Part shown: positions 49,852 through 59,455 of the stretch, piece after piece
Numbering within the stretch: position 1 is the first letter of the stretch
Layout: each line of letters starts with the position of its first letter
From: CAJMSU01 sp964650315
GTDB lineage: Bacteria > Bacillota_I > Bacilli_A > RF39 > UBA660
Assembly: GCA_964650315.1 (NCBI GenBank)
Contig: CAZYQE010000006.1
Coordinates: 1 to 64,000 of the forward strand
DNA length: 64,000 nt
Direction: 5' to 3'
Made by a program: the position numbers and the translations under genes
The notes under the pieces: model-generated
Database searches by the model: none
What the model saw: only the letters and a program-made list of their open reading frames with translations
What the model was told of the DNA's origin: nothing

Positions 49852-51660
49852 ATGGATACTAGTAGAAAGGAAAGGCATACTTTTGTGAATATAATGTTAT
49901 TCTTATGTATTATATCTAGTATTGGATCTGTAGTATCTACTCTTTTATATAAGGGTAATGATTTAAATTTATTATATTTACTTACTAATGTAGTATTATT
50001 GTTTTTATTCTCAGTATTTTTTGTATCAAGTTCTATTACCAATAATACTAAACATAAAGGATCTATATTTGTAAGTGCATTATTATTAACTATATATAAT
50101 ACTTTAGGTATTTTAATTACTATGAATGTATTTACTTTCCCTACTCTAAATAAAGTAGAAGATTTTAGAGGAAAGAGTTTAACTACTGTAGTTGATTGGG
50201 CAACTAAGAATAATATAGAGTTAGACCAAGAATATGAATATAGTGATATGATAGGTGAATATAAAGTTATATCTCAGAATTTAAAACCTGGTAGTAATCC
50301 TAAAGATAAAATATTAACTGTATCTATTAGTGAAGGACCTAGTCCTAATAAAGATGTAGTAATTCCTAATATGGTTACTTGGGATAGTGAAAGAGTATTA
50401 AAGTTTATTAAGAAAAATCATTTAAGTAATGTTGATGTTGAATTTACTGAGTCTGATAAAGTTAGAGATACTTTAATAGAACAAAGTAAAAGTGGTAATA
50501 TGAAGAGAAATGATTCTATTAAATTAACTTTCTCTTTAGGAGATGATCCTCTAGAAAGTCCTAGATTAATAGATTTAACTAAAAAGACTGAGTTTGAAGC
50601 AGTATTCTATTTAAAACAACATAAGATAAAATATAATATTAATAAAGATTTTAGTAAAATTAAACGTGGTTTAGTATCTAAGCAAAGTATTAAACCTGGT
50701 ACTGTTATTAAAGACCAAGAAGTAAATATTACTATTAGTAAAGGTAAGAAAATAAAAGTTCCTAATCTTAAGAAGATGGATATTGATTCTATTACTAAAT
50801 GGGTAATTACTAATAGATTAAAATTAGATTTTACTGATCAGTATGATGAAAAGATTAAAGATAATCATGTTATAAGTGCTAATTATAAGAAAGGTTCTAT
50901 TATAGAACAAGGTAGTTTAGTTACTATAGTTATTTCTAAAGGTAAATTAAAGATGCCTAAGTTTAAGTCTTTAGCTGATTTCTATGAATGGGCTGATAAA
51001 TATAAAATTAAATATCAAGAAAAACATGAGTTTAGTGAATCTGTTAAACAAGGAGAAGTAATTAAGTATTCTGTTAAAGCTGGTAAAGCTATTAAGAATA
51101 ATGAAACTATTATAGTTACTATATCTGATGGTAAAGAATGTAAGGTTCCTAACTTAAAGGATTTAACTAAGAGTGAAGCTATTAAGAAATTAAAAGATGC
51201 TCATCTAAATTATAATTTTGTTTATAAGAATAGTAATTCTATTAAGAAAGATAGAGTTATGTCTCAATCTATTAGTGCTGGTAAAAAAGTATCTAGTAAT
51301 ACTACTGTTACTGTTACATTAAGTAATGGTAAGAAAGAAGTTGTAGAAGCAAGAAAGTCTAGTAGTAAATCTACTTCTAGAAAAACTACTCCTTCTAAAC
51401 CTAGTACTCCTACTTGTACTCCTAAGACTTATGTAGTTAGTGGTTCTATGAGAAATGTATTTAATAGTAATAGTGGTTATTCTGCTGTATCTAGTGCATT
51501 ATATTCATTCTTTAGAAGTAATTATCCTAACGTTAAAATAAGCGTTGTAGGGGTTGGAGAAACTGGTATGAGTTCTGGATCATATGTTAGTGGTATTGCT
51601 CCCGGTAGTAGTGTTACAAGTTGTCAAGCTTCCGCTTACGTAATTAGAATAGCAAAATAA
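49852..51660 (+). CDS. Membrane protein with six PASTA repeats and no kinase domain
   Basis: The 602-aa protein has three N-terminal membrane helices (about 10-92) and six consecutive PASTA-like repeats (about 97-500). Each ends in a ...I-x-x-G-S/T-x-I...V-T-I-S-x-G strand, for example VPNLKDLTKSEAIKKLKDA. A Ser/Lys/Thr-rich linker and an 85-aa C-terminal domain with two cysteines (TCTPKTY and TSCQASAY) complete it. PASTA repeats bind muropeptides or cross-linked peptidoglycan and normally sit on Ser/Thr kinases or penicillin-binding proteins; neither catalytic domain is present. The start was set at ATG 49852, eight bases after GAGGTGG. It is divergent from the Cys-rich gene. Confidence 0.85.
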   Translation: MDTSRKERHTFVNIMLFLCIISSIGSVVSTLLYKGNDLNLLYLLTNVVLLFLFSVFFVSSSITNNTKHKGSIFVSALLLTIYNTLGILITMNVFTFPTLNKVEDFRGKSLTTVVDWATKNNIELDQEYEYSDMIGEYKVISQNLKPGSNPKDKILTVSISEGPSPNKDVVIPNMVTWDSERVLKFIKKNHLSNVDVEFTESDKVRDTLIEQSKSGNMKRNDSIKLTFSLGDDPLESPRLIDLTKKTEFEAVFYLKQHKIKYNINKDFSKIKRGLVSKQSIKPGTVIKDQEVNITISKGKKIKVPNLKKMDIDSITKWVITNRLKLDFTDQYDEKIKDNHVISANYKKGSIIEQGSLVTIVISKGKLKMPKFKSLADFYEWADKYKIKYQEKHEFSESVKQGEVIKYSVKAGKAIKNNETIIVTISDGKECKVPNLKDLTKSEAIKKLKDAHLNYNFVYKNSNSIKKDRVMSQSISAGKKVSSNTTVTVTLSNGKKEVVEARKSSSKSTSRKTTPSKPSTPTCTPKTYVVSGSMRNVFNSNSGYSAVSSALYSFFRSNYPNVKISVVGVGETGMSSGSYVSGIAPGSSVTSCQASAYVIRIAK

Positions 51661-51687
51661 AAAAGATCTAAATTAGATCTTTTTTTA
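51659..51687. terminator. Bidirectional terminator between PASTA and glucosaminidase genes
   Basis: An AGATCTA/TAGATCT stem (51664-51670 with 51674-51680) with A and T tracts on both sides lies between convergent genes. Confidence 0.8.
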
Positions 51688-54600
51688 TTCTACAATTAAT
51701 TCTATTACATTGAGTTTATTCTTATTTAAATGTATTCTATAATTCTTATTATTAATAGTAGTACTTATACTAGGTGCCATACCAAATAGATCATTTATTT
51801 CTCCATAATCCTCAGAATCACTTGTCTTAGTATAAACTATCATCGAGTATGTTCCTTTATCTAAATCAGATATATCTAGCACTTTATCATACCATGCATA
51901 TTCTTTAGATTTATTATCAGTAGATGTTACTTTATAACTACCTTTATTAGTACTTCCAATATTATATGTATAACGTTTATAAGTAGTTGTATTTTCTAAT
52001 ATTAGTTTTCTAGTAATATTAGATGGATTATTATAAGTACCTCCATAGTTATAAGATGTTCCAATTACATGTAAGTTATTACCTTCAAATTTAATATTTT
52101 CATAGTCATTAATCATATTTCTAAATGTATTAGAAGTAGATGTAGTTATTAGATTATCTCTAATACTTAGATCTATTTTTTTATTCTTTAAAGATAATTG
52201 TACTTTGAAACTATATCCTTTATTATCATCTTGTCCTCTTCTATCTATACTTGTATTAAATAAGTTATCTACTATTGTTTCTGTATAATAATCTCCTTTA
52301 ATAGCTTTCATATATAAATCATAATCTCCTACTGGAATATTAGAGAAATCTATTTCTCCTTTAAACCATGAGTTTTTATATTTACTATTATAAGAAGTTC
52401 CTAAATCATATGGAACATTAGATGTCCATGAATCTATATTTATAGAATATTCTTCATCACTATTTTTATCTTTTAGAACTAACTTGTATTCATTATCAGT
52501 ATAATTATTATTTTGATTTAGAATAATTAGATATCCACTAATAGTATATTTCTTTTTAGTCTTATCCCATTTTAATGCTTCTAAGTTGAATTCTCCATTT
52601 GCTTTAGTTAATACTTTTTCTATTACTTGTACACTTATTTCTTTAGTAGTTTCATTATTAGCAGAATCTACTACTTTATAAACTACTTTATAAGTACCTA
52701 TTTTAGTAGTATCTACTGTGTTTTCTAATACTTCTATATTCTTAGTTAAATCTCCATCTTCTGGATCAGTAGCAGATACATTATCTAATGGTTTAAAAGT
52801 AGTATTTAGAGTAATAGTTTTATTACTAGCATTAATTACTGGATCTCTATCTTTTACTACTGTTATAGTGATTGTTTTAGATACTTCTTGGTTATAACTG
52901 TCTTTTACTTTATAAGTAACTGTGTATTCACCTAATTTAGTAAAGTCTACATTATTATCAGTTATTTCTATATTATTAGTAATATCTCCGTCTTCTGGGT
53001 CAGTTGCCTTTATATCTTTTAATGGCATAAATATTGTATTAACTGTTATTTCTTTATCAGTAGCTTCTATTGTTGGTTTTTTGTTTTCTGTTACTGTAAT
53101 AGTTATTTTCTTAGTAGTAGTTATATTTCCACTATCAGTAACACTATAAGTTATTTCATAAGTACCAACTTTATCTTTATCTACACTACCACTAACTTCT
53201 ATTTTATTAGTAATGTTTCCATCTTCTGGGTCGGTAGCAGATACATTATCTAATAGATTAATATTAGTACCTTGAACAATAGATTTATTAGAAGCTGTTA
53301 TAGTTGGTGGATTATTATTTTGTGTATTTTCATTTGTTACTTTGAAACTAGATTTAATTACTCTACCATTTGTTTCACTAGCAAGTATATATCCATATGA
53401 ATTTGTATTAGAAGATAAGCTTACTGGTATCTTGTACCATTTAACTCCACTTACTGTTGTTTCTCCTACTATAGGGAAATATGCAAATTCATATTCTCCA
53501 CCTATTTTATATTTAGAGTTATCTATAGGTTCACTACATACCCATTCATATACTCCTTTAATATCTAGATCTTGTCTACCATAGTCACTATTAATAAACT
53601 TAATAGAACTTGCAGGTACCCAGTCTTTTTGATCATACATGTAGTCTGATGTTATTAAGTATGATACTGGGACATTGTTTTTATTATATGCAGTACTATA
53701 AACCATAACTTTTTTATCTTTTAGTACTTTATTACCTTTCTTAGACGTTAGAGCCGAATCATAATAGTAATCAGCATCTTTAGTAAGTGTTGCGACTTTA
53801 GGTTTTAGTGTAGCACTTTCGACATATAAGTCATATTTATATTTACTATCTTGATATTCTGTTACATCTTTTGGTATTTTATATCCACTCTTAGGTGTAT
53901 TTATTTTAGTTATTTGGTTTTGTTTTACATAAACATATGAGTTCCAATTATAATCTCCTGTAGTAGTTATTGTAGTACCATTTATTATTTTATCACTTTG
54001 TAGTTTATACCAAGTTCCTTCACTATTAGATACTTCCCCTACTATTAATACTCCATCATCTTTTTCTGGATATGTATATACTTTAGTACTAGAAGTACTT
54101 GGAGACATATAAGCAGCAGTAGAATTATTTACTACTCCTAATTGATAGTAGTTATAGTCTTGCAATCCTTTAGCTTTATCAAAACTATAATAGTTAGCAG
54201 CCATCTTTTCACTCCAATAAGTATCTCCTGCATATTTAACATTCATTCCTATATACTTATCACCAAATACTGGACCAAAGTATCTAGAATCACTTGGATC
54301 TGCATAACCATCTGTTATCCATTTAGAACCAAATTCAAATATAGAAGATGCGAATGTTGGATACCAGTTAGCTGCTTGATATGGATTAGAATCTACTGCA
54401 TTAAGACCAAATCCATTATTTTTATAAATAGCTAGATCACTTCTACCGTGGCCTGTTTCATTTCTACTTAAACTTAAGGCAAGTAAAGCATTATTACCGA
54501 AACGTTCTTGTGAATTATAGAAGAATAATCCTTGTCCATATAACCTAGATGAACCATTCTCTGATGTTGATCCATAAAGTCCTTTAGTTGCGCCCATATT

Positions 54601-55413
54601 ATTTCTAATATACTCATCAATATTTACAGATGAGTAAGTTGTTTTAGAATGGTTAGATAAGAACATGTAATAGTTATAGTATGGATTAGATTTATTAGAT
54701 GAATTATTTCTATTACCATTTCTATAATCTTTTAACATAGTTAATCTATTTGTATAGAAGTAATGTCCATCATAACTATAATAAGTAGCTTTGTTTAACA
54801 TAGTTGGTTTAGGTCCAATTATAGAACCTGAACTTCCACTATATGTATTTTGTATTTTAGATACATAATTATGTTTAATAGTATCCCCTACTGTATATGA
54901 ACTACTAGACTTAATCCAATTTAGTGGAACTATTTCATATGTACCATTAGCTATCCAAGCAGATAGACCTGCAATCATTACTTTAATAGATTTATTATAA
55001 TTAACATCTAATAGCGCTCCATCTACTCCTCCATATAATGAACCATTATCCATATATGTATATTTTCTACCACTTAGATCTTTAGTTTCATAATAATATG
55101 TTAAAGTTTCAGGATTAACACTTAAATCTACTAAAGCATATTTAGCATTTACTATTTTTGTAGTTCCAGTTTCATCAAAGATAAATACATCATCATAACT
55201 ACTACTATTCATAGCAGTGTTTGCTTCTGCATAAGTGTTATAACATTTTACTGATGTTACTGATCCATTAGAGTTTGCTCTAGCAAGTTCAAACTTAGAT
55301 TTACAAGTAGTTCTTGATTTATACTCAGAGACAGTCAAGGCCTTTGTATTTTGTACCGAGAATAGCACACCAAATAGCACTAATAAGAATATTAGTTTTT
55401 TCTTATTTAACAC
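51685..55413 (-). CDS. Secreted endo-beta-N-acetylglucosaminidase autolysin with SH3-like and Ig-like repeats
   Basis: A 1242-aa secreted wall hydrolase. The signal peptide LNKKKLIFLLVLFGVLFSVQNTKA is followed by an N-terminal region (about 25-220). A GH73/Atl-type glucosaminidase domain comes next (about 225-440), with NALLALSLSRNETGHGRSDLA (catalytic Glu), NNGFGLNAVDSNPYQAANW and SKWITDGY. Two or three bacterial SH3-like segments (about 440-700) include YMSPSTSSTKVYTYP. Three tandem Ig-like DUF5011 repeats with DPEDGxIT cores (about 715-965) and a C-terminal beta-rich region finish it. The start is GTG 55413, seven bases after GGAGG. It cleaves GlcNAc-MurNAc strands during growth or separation. 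Its own promoter is at 55442-55471. Confidence 0.9.
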   Translation of the reverse strand: MLNKKKLIFLLVLFGVLFSVQNTKALTVSEYKSRTTCKSKFELARANSNGSVTSVKCYNTYAEANTAMNSSSYDDVFIFDETGTTKIVNAKYALVDLSVNPETLTYYYETKDLSGRKYTYMDNGSLYGGVDGALLDVNYNKSIKVMIAGLSAWIANGTYEIVPLNWIKSSSSYTVGDTIKHNYVSKIQNTYSGSSGSIIGPKPTMLNKATYYSYDGHYFYTNRLTMLKDYRNGNRNNSSNKSNPYYNYYMFLSNHSKTTYSSVNIDEYIRNNMGATKGLYGSTSENGSSRLYGQGLFFYNSQERFGNNALLALSLSRNETGHGRSDLAIYKNNGFGLNAVDSNPYQAANWYPTFASSIFEFGSKWITDGYADPSDSRYFGPVFGDKYIGMNVKYAGDTYWSEKMAANYYSFDKAKGLQDYNYYQLGVVNNSTAAYMSPSTSSTKVYTYPEKDDGVLIVGEVSNSEGTWYKLQSDKIINGTTITTTGDYNWNSYVYVKQNQITKINTPKSGYKIPKDVTEYQDSKYKYDLYVESATLKPKVATLTKDADYYYDSALTSKKGNKVLKDKKVMVYSTAYNKNNVPVSYLITSDYMYDQKDWVPASSIKFINSDYGRQDLDIKGVYEWVCSEPIDNSKYKIGGEYEFAYFPIVGETTVSGVKWYKIPVSLSSNTNSYGYILASETNGRVIKSSFKVTNENTQNNNPPTITASNKSIVQGTNINLLDNVSATDPEDGNITNKIEVSGSVDKDKVGTYEITYSVTDSGNITTTKKITITVTENKKPTIEATDKEITVNTIFMPLKDIKATDPEDGDITNNIEITDNNVDFTKLGEYTVTYKVKDSYNQEVSKTITITVVKDRDPVINASNKTITLNTTFKPLDNVSATDPEDGDLTKNIEVLENTVDTTKIGTYKVVYKVVDSANNETTKEISVQVIEKVLTKANGEFNLEALKWDKTKKKYTISGYLIILNQNNNYTDNEYKLVLKDKNSDEEYSINIDSWTSNVPYDLGTSYNSKYKNSWFKGEIDFSNIPVGDYDLYMKAIKGDYYTETIVDNLFNTSIDRRGQDDNKGYSFKVQLSLKNKKIDLSIRDNLITTSTSNTFRNMINDYENIKFEGNNLHVIGTSYNYGGTYNNPSNITRKLILENTTTYKRYTYNIGSTNKGSYKVTSTDNKSKEYAWYDKVLDISDLDKGTYSMIVYTKTSDSEDYGEINDLFGMAPSISTTINNKNYRIHLNKNKLNVIELIVE

Positions 55414-55441
55414 ATGACCACCTCCTATATATATTCTTTCA

Positions 55442-55471
55442 ATTATATTATACAATATATATGTAAATCAA
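55442..55471 (-). promoter_or_regulatory. Promoter of the glucosaminidase gene
   Basis: TTGATT (55466-55471) and TATAAT (55442-55447) are spaced 18 bases apart on the minus strand. TTTACA repeats (TGTAAA on this strand) lie further upstream at 55501-55518. Confidence 0.55.
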
Positions 55472-55544
55472 GGGGCCTATTTGACATAAATTATTACCTA
55501 TTTACACTTATATTTACATATAATAAAAATGGTTATAAATATGC

Positions 55545-55573
55545 TTGATAAAATATGATAAATTAGGTATAAT
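55545..55573 (+). promoter_or_regulatory. Promoter of the LCP gene
   Basis: TTGATA (55545-55550) and TATAAT (55568-55573) are spaced 17 bases apart on the plus strand, 38 bases before the ATG. TTGGAGGT lies in the leader. Confidence 0.75.
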
Positions 55574-55611
55574 TATTGTTGTCAAACTTTTAAAATTGGA
55601 GGTTTAAATCA

Positions 55612-57480
55612 ATGGAGAAAGAAGAACTTAAAGAATTAGAAAGAAAATCGAAACTTAGATTCCTTGCAGCTGTATTTTTTATAATATCTATTACTGTTAG
55701 TGGATTTTTAATATATGAAATATTTTTACTTACTGGTATTGAGACTTTAATTAGATATATAATTATTGGAATATTAGTATTTATAGACTTAATTTTATTC
55801 TTTAAAACTAGAGATTTATTTAAGATTAAAGTAAGAAAGAAGAATAAAAGAGGTAGAGCTAAGAGTGTTGTGTTAGTTACTTTTATGGTAATTTATTCAA
55901 TTTTATGTTTCTTAGCTGGGGGAACTATTTTCTATATATATGGAAAAGTTAGTAATATGAATAAAGTATATGTTACTTATTCTTCTAGTTTAATTACTAA
56001 GAGTACTAATGGTATTGATAGTGTAGAAGATGTAGATGGATTTACTATTGGTATATTAGATGATAAAAATTCTCCTGAAGGATATATTATTCCTCAAGAA
56101 ATTATTAATGAAAATAATTTAAAGAAGAAAAATAAGATTAAGAAGTATAATGATTATTCATCTATGCTTGCAGATTTATATAGTGATGAGTTAGATAGTA
56201 TGTTTGTTTCTAGCAATTATGTATCTATGTTTTCATCTACTAATGGATATGAAGATATTGCTAGTGATACTAAAGTAGTAGTATCTAAGGAAAAAAGAAT
56301 GAAGAAATCGGATGTTTCTAAGAGTGAAAATGAATCTAGTGGTAAATCTGTTAATGAACCATTTACAATACTTTTAATGGGAATTGATTCTACTGATGAA
56401 GTATTAACTAAGAATGCGATTGCTAATGGTGATACATTAATTCTTATTACATTCAATCCTAAAACTTTAAATGCAACTATGTTATCTATACCAAGAGATA
56501 GTTATGTACCAATTGCTTGTTGGTCTGATAAAGCTGAAAATAAGATTACTCATGCTGCTGGTTATGGTACTGATTGTATGATGAATACTATTGAAGAATA
56601 CTTTGATGTTAATATTGATTATTATGCTAAGATTAACTTTAAAGGTTTAGTTAAATTAGTTGATGCTGTTGGTGGAGTTGATGTGGATGTTCCTAAGAGA
56701 TTATGTACTGATGATTCTTCTAGAAAGAAAGAAATATGTATAGATGAAGGACATCAACATTTAGATGGTGAAGAAGCTCTAGTATATGCTAGAAATAGAA
56801 AACAACTTGCTAATGGTGATTTTGGTAGAGCTGAACATCAACAAGAAATTATTAAAGCTTTAATGAATAAGATTAAAACTGTTAAAGATGTATCTACATT
56901 TACTAAGATATTAGATACTGTATCAGATAGTATAGATACTAACTTAACTACTGGACAAATATTATCTTTCTACAATGTAGGTAAAGATATTGTTAAGAAA
57001 AGTTTAGCTGCTGATGATTCTGAAATAGTTGATATACAACAATTATATTTATCAGGTGTTGGTAGAATGATTTATGATAAGAGATCAAGATTAACTTTAT
57101 GGAATTATGTTCCTTATGCAGGTAGTAAGAAAGCTATTATAAATGCTATGAAAGTTAACTTAGGATTAAAGAAGCATAAAACTATTAAGAAATTTAATTT
57201 CTCAATAAATGAACCTTATGAAAAACCTGTTATAGGTAAAGGTAATTATACTAAGACAACTGTTAAGGTTAGTACTTATACTCCTTCTAGATATTCTAGA
57301 AGCTCTAGAAGTAATACTGCAACTAGAAATAACACTACTAGAAGTAATACTACTAGAAGTAATAGCTCTAGTACTACAAATAATAATACTAACAATAATA
57401 GTAATACTAATCAAAATAATAATAACAATAGTAATAGTAATACTAACAATAATACTAATACAAATGCAAATAATCCATAA
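55612..57480 (+). CDS. LytR-CpsA-Psr (LCP) family glycopolymer ligase with extra extracellular domain
   Basis: LCP proteins attach undecaprenyl-linked wall polymers to peptidoglycan outside the membrane. The 622-aa protein has three membrane helices (about 20-115) and an extra domain (about 125-225, DGFTIGILDDKNSPEGYI and SMLADLYSDELDSMFVSSNY) that resembles a substrate-binding-protein lobe. The LCP domain (about 252-480) has TILLMGIDSTD, SIPRDSYVPI (binding Arg/Asp), AVGGVDVDVP and ALVYARNRKQLANGDFGRAEHQQ. The C-terminal 90 residues are Ser/Thr/Asn-rich low complexity, a probable wall-spanning tail. It is a strong candidate for the ligase that anchors the rhamnan-like polymer encoded at 23-47 kb. 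Confidence 0.92.
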   Translation: MEKEELKELERKSKLRFLAAVFFIISITVSGFLIYEIFLLTGIETLIRYIIIGILVFIDLILFFKTRDLFKIKVRKKNKRGRAKSVVLVTFMVIYSILCFLAGGTIFYIYGKVSNMNKVYVTYSSSLITKSTNGIDSVEDVDGFTIGILDDKNSPEGYIIPQEIINENNLKKKNKIKKYNDYSSMLADLYSDELDSMFVSSNYVSMFSSTNGYEDIASDTKVVVSKEKRMKKSDVSKSENESSGKSVNEPFTILLMGIDSTDEVLTKNAIANGDTLILITFNPKTLNATMLSIPRDSYVPIACWSDKAENKITHAAGYGTDCMMNTIEEYFDVNIDYYAKINFKGLVKLVDAVGGVDVDVPKRLCTDDSSRKKEICIDEGHQHLDGEEALVYARNRKQLANGDFGRAEHQQEIIKALMNKIKTVKDVSTFTKILDTVSDSIDTNLTTGQILSFYNVGKDIVKKSLAADDSEIVDIQQLYLSGVGRMIYDKRSRLTLWNYVPYAGSKKAIINAMKVNLGLKKHKTIKKFNFSINEPYEKPVIGKGNYTKTTVKVSTYTPSRYSRSSRSNTATRNNTTRSNTTRSNSSSTTNNNTNNNSNTNQNNNNNSNSNTNNNTNTNANNP

Positions 57481-57482
57481 AA

Positions 57483-57512
57483 TAAAAAGATATCAAATTG
57501 ATATCTTTTTTA
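57483..57512. terminator. Bidirectional terminator (LCP / superoxide reductase)
   Basis: An AAAGATATCA/TGATATCTTT stem (57486-57495 with 57499-57508) with an AAT loop and flanking A/T tracts lies between convergent genes. Confidence 0.8.
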
Positions 57513-57875
57513 TTCTACTTCTGTTTTCCATAGACCATGTTTATTGCAATATGCATATAAAGTTGCTTTAGTATATGGAACTGTTACTGTAGGAATATCT
57601 CCTGGTTTAAATTTCTTACATACATGTCCATCTTCTGTTTGTACTATAATCCATTCAATATAATGATCTTCTTCCATTACATGATTAACTGTTACTACTA
57701 GGTTATTATCTTTAACTTCATATACTGGAACATGTTTTTCAAATGCTGCATCTACTGAGTTAGCCTTTAACTCTTTCATTTCTTCGTCACAACATCTAAT
57801 CCCACAATTATCACAAGTACAATCTTTAATTACTTTTACTAAAGCTCCACACTTTAAACATTTCTTAAATATCAT
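57510..57875 (-). CDS. Desulfoferrodoxin / superoxide reductase
   Basis: A cytoplasmic non-haem iron enzyme that reduces superoxide to hydrogen peroxide without making oxygen, typical of anaerobes. In the 121-aa protein the catalytic centre II ligands are visible: His in EKHVPVYE (about 47), two His in VNHVMEEDHYIEW, and Cys plus His in YCNKHGLW near the C-terminus. The N-terminal 30 residues have the desulforedoxin-like centre I pattern CLKCG...CCDEEM, but with an insert containing CTCDNCG. There are therefore seven cysteines rather than four in this region. It probably receives electrons from rubredoxin. It stands alone. Confidence 0.9.
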   Translation of the reverse strand: MIFKKCLKCGALVKVIKDCTCDNCGIRCCDEEMKELKANSVDAAFEKHVPVYEVKDNNLVVTVNHVMEEDHYIEWIIVQTEDGHVCKKFKPGDIPTVTVPYTKATLYAYCNKHGLWKTEVE

Positions 57876-57901
57876 ATTATCACCTCTATTTAAATTATAC
57901 T

Positions 57902-57935
57902 AAAAAAATAAGAAAAGTCTACCTTTTCTTATTTT
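57902..57935 (-). terminator. Terminator of the MMPL operon
   Basis: A 12-bp stem (57906-57917 with 57923-57934) with a TCTAC loop is followed by seven U on the minus strand. It overlaps the stop codon. Confidence 0.85.
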
Positions 57936-59455
57936 AATGTTTTCATCTTAAATACAAATGTAGTTCTAGTAACATTATTAGATCCAAAACCTTTATACTT
58001 ATTAGATTTATTTAATACTCTTTTAGCTTTTTCTGTATATGTTTTAAACCTATTACTATAACCTACTATCTTCTTAATACCTTCTGTATTAAAAGTAGAT
58101 ATTCCACTAGATAAAGTATTAGATCCATTATATAACTTACTCATACCTTTATCTAATTCATTAATACCATTATTTAAACTATTAGTACCATATTCTAATT
58201 TCATTAGAGCCTTTTTTAACTCAGTAAATAAAGTATTTAATTTAATAATAGTTTCTTTTGAACTTTGTATTGTTTTATCAATAGCAGTATTATTCTTGCT
58301 TAATAAATATATTAATTTACTATTACCATCATAAGTTCTTTTATATGAAATTAAACTTTCTATAGTAGCTTGATCATAACCTGCTTGTGTTAATATTTCT
58401 ATTAATTGTTCTTCTGTTAAAGTTATATCTAGTCCTTTATCATTAAAACTTTCTGCAATAGTTTGATTAGCTGTAGTTAAATTTGTTATTGCATCTGTAT
58501 TACCTTGTTTTAAAGCAAGTAAATTATTTATAGTTTCTTCATCAGGTTTAATAGATCCACTAGCGTTATCTAATTCAGTAATTATTTGTTTAACTCCATT
58601 ATCTATTTGTTTAGAACCACTATTTAGTTTACTAGTACCTTCTTTAGCACTACCAATACCGCTTACTAATTCTTTAGCACCATTATCTATCTTATCCATA
58701 TTAGTATTTAATTTATCTACTGCAGAATAAAGACTGTCTATTTTATTAAATATATTGAAATCACTTGTATCTAATACTTTAGGTGTCGCGATTATATAAA
58801 TATTACTTAATCTAAAGTTATTAGTATCATACTTAATAGTAACCTCATCAAAATTACTAAACTCGCTTATTCCTGTATTTTCATATAGTCCAGGAGAAGA
58901 TAGTCCTAAAGCTATAGATTTAGTACCAGTATCAACTGCTTTACCATTACTAATTTCAATATTATAATTATCTTTATTTGTAAACATAGTACCTACTGTT
59001 ACAACTAATGGTAAATACATATTATCTTCTTTAGAATAACTATTATTAGTAAACTGTAATCTTATTTCTATATTACCTTTCTTACCTACTATTTTCTTTG
59101 GATTAACTTCTTTTCCATCTAAATAATAAGTGGTTTTTATAGAAAGTGGTAATTCTTTATTAATTTCTCCTCTATAGAATATATCTTTTCCATTAGAATT
59201 CCATATTAATTTATTACCTTCTAATTTAAATGTTTCATCTCCATTTATATTTAGAATATTCTTTAATTCAGTTTCATCTTCTACCCTACCTTTTGGTAGT
59301 TCAAATAGATGATTATTTATAATAGTTTTTTCTACTTTACCAGTATAGTCAATTGTATTATAAATAGTTTCTTTTTTAGTCAAAGCTAAAGTAGTTATTG
59401 GACTAAATAATCCGAGTACTAATATTAGTGTTATTAACTTATTAATCTTCTTCAT
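57929..59455 (-). CDS. Secreted MMPL partner protein with YhgE/Pip-like repeat region
   Basis: A 508-aa exported protein. The signal peptide MKKINKLITLILVLGLFSPITTLA is followed by a beta-rich domain (about 30-245). A long helical region then carries Leu/Gly heptad-like units (LVSGIGSAKEGTSKLNSGSKQI; LEYGTNSLNNGINELDKGMSKLYNGSNTLSSGI), the style of YhgE/Pip and MmpS-associated proteins. It lacks the C-terminal membrane helices of YhgE. Its ATG overlaps the MMPL gene stop by 14 bases, so it is a likely extracellular partner of that transporter. The substrate is unknown. Confidence 0.8.
   Translation of the reverse strand: MKKINKLITLILVLGLFSPITTLALTKKETIYNTIDYTGKVEKTIINNHLFELPKGRVEDETELKNILNINGDETFKLEGNKLIWNSNGKDIFYRGEINKELPLSIKTTYYLDGKEVNPKKIVGKKGNIEIRLQFTNNSYSKEDNMYLPLVVTVGTMFTNKDNYNIEISNGKAVDTGTKSIALGLSSPGLYENTGISEFSNFDEVTIKYDTNNFRLSNIYIIATPKVLDTSDFNIFNKIDSLYSAVDKLNTNMDKIDNGAKELVSGIGSAKEGTSKLNSGSKQIDNGVKQIITELDNASGSIKPDEETINNLLALKQGNTDAITNLTTANQTIAESFNDKGLDITLTEEQLIEILTQAGYDQATIESLISYKRTYDGNSKLIYLLSKNNTAIDKTIQSSKETIIKLNTLFTELKKALMKLEYGTNSLNNGINELDKGMSKLYNGSNTLSSGISTFNTEGIKKIVGYSNRFKTYTEKAKRVLNKSNKYKGFGSNNVTRTTFVFKMKTLK

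Noticed and set aside
57202..57414. Minus-strand frame rich in Ser and Ile at the LCP C-terminus.
   Set aside because: It is a shadow of the Asn/Thr/Ser low-complexity tail.
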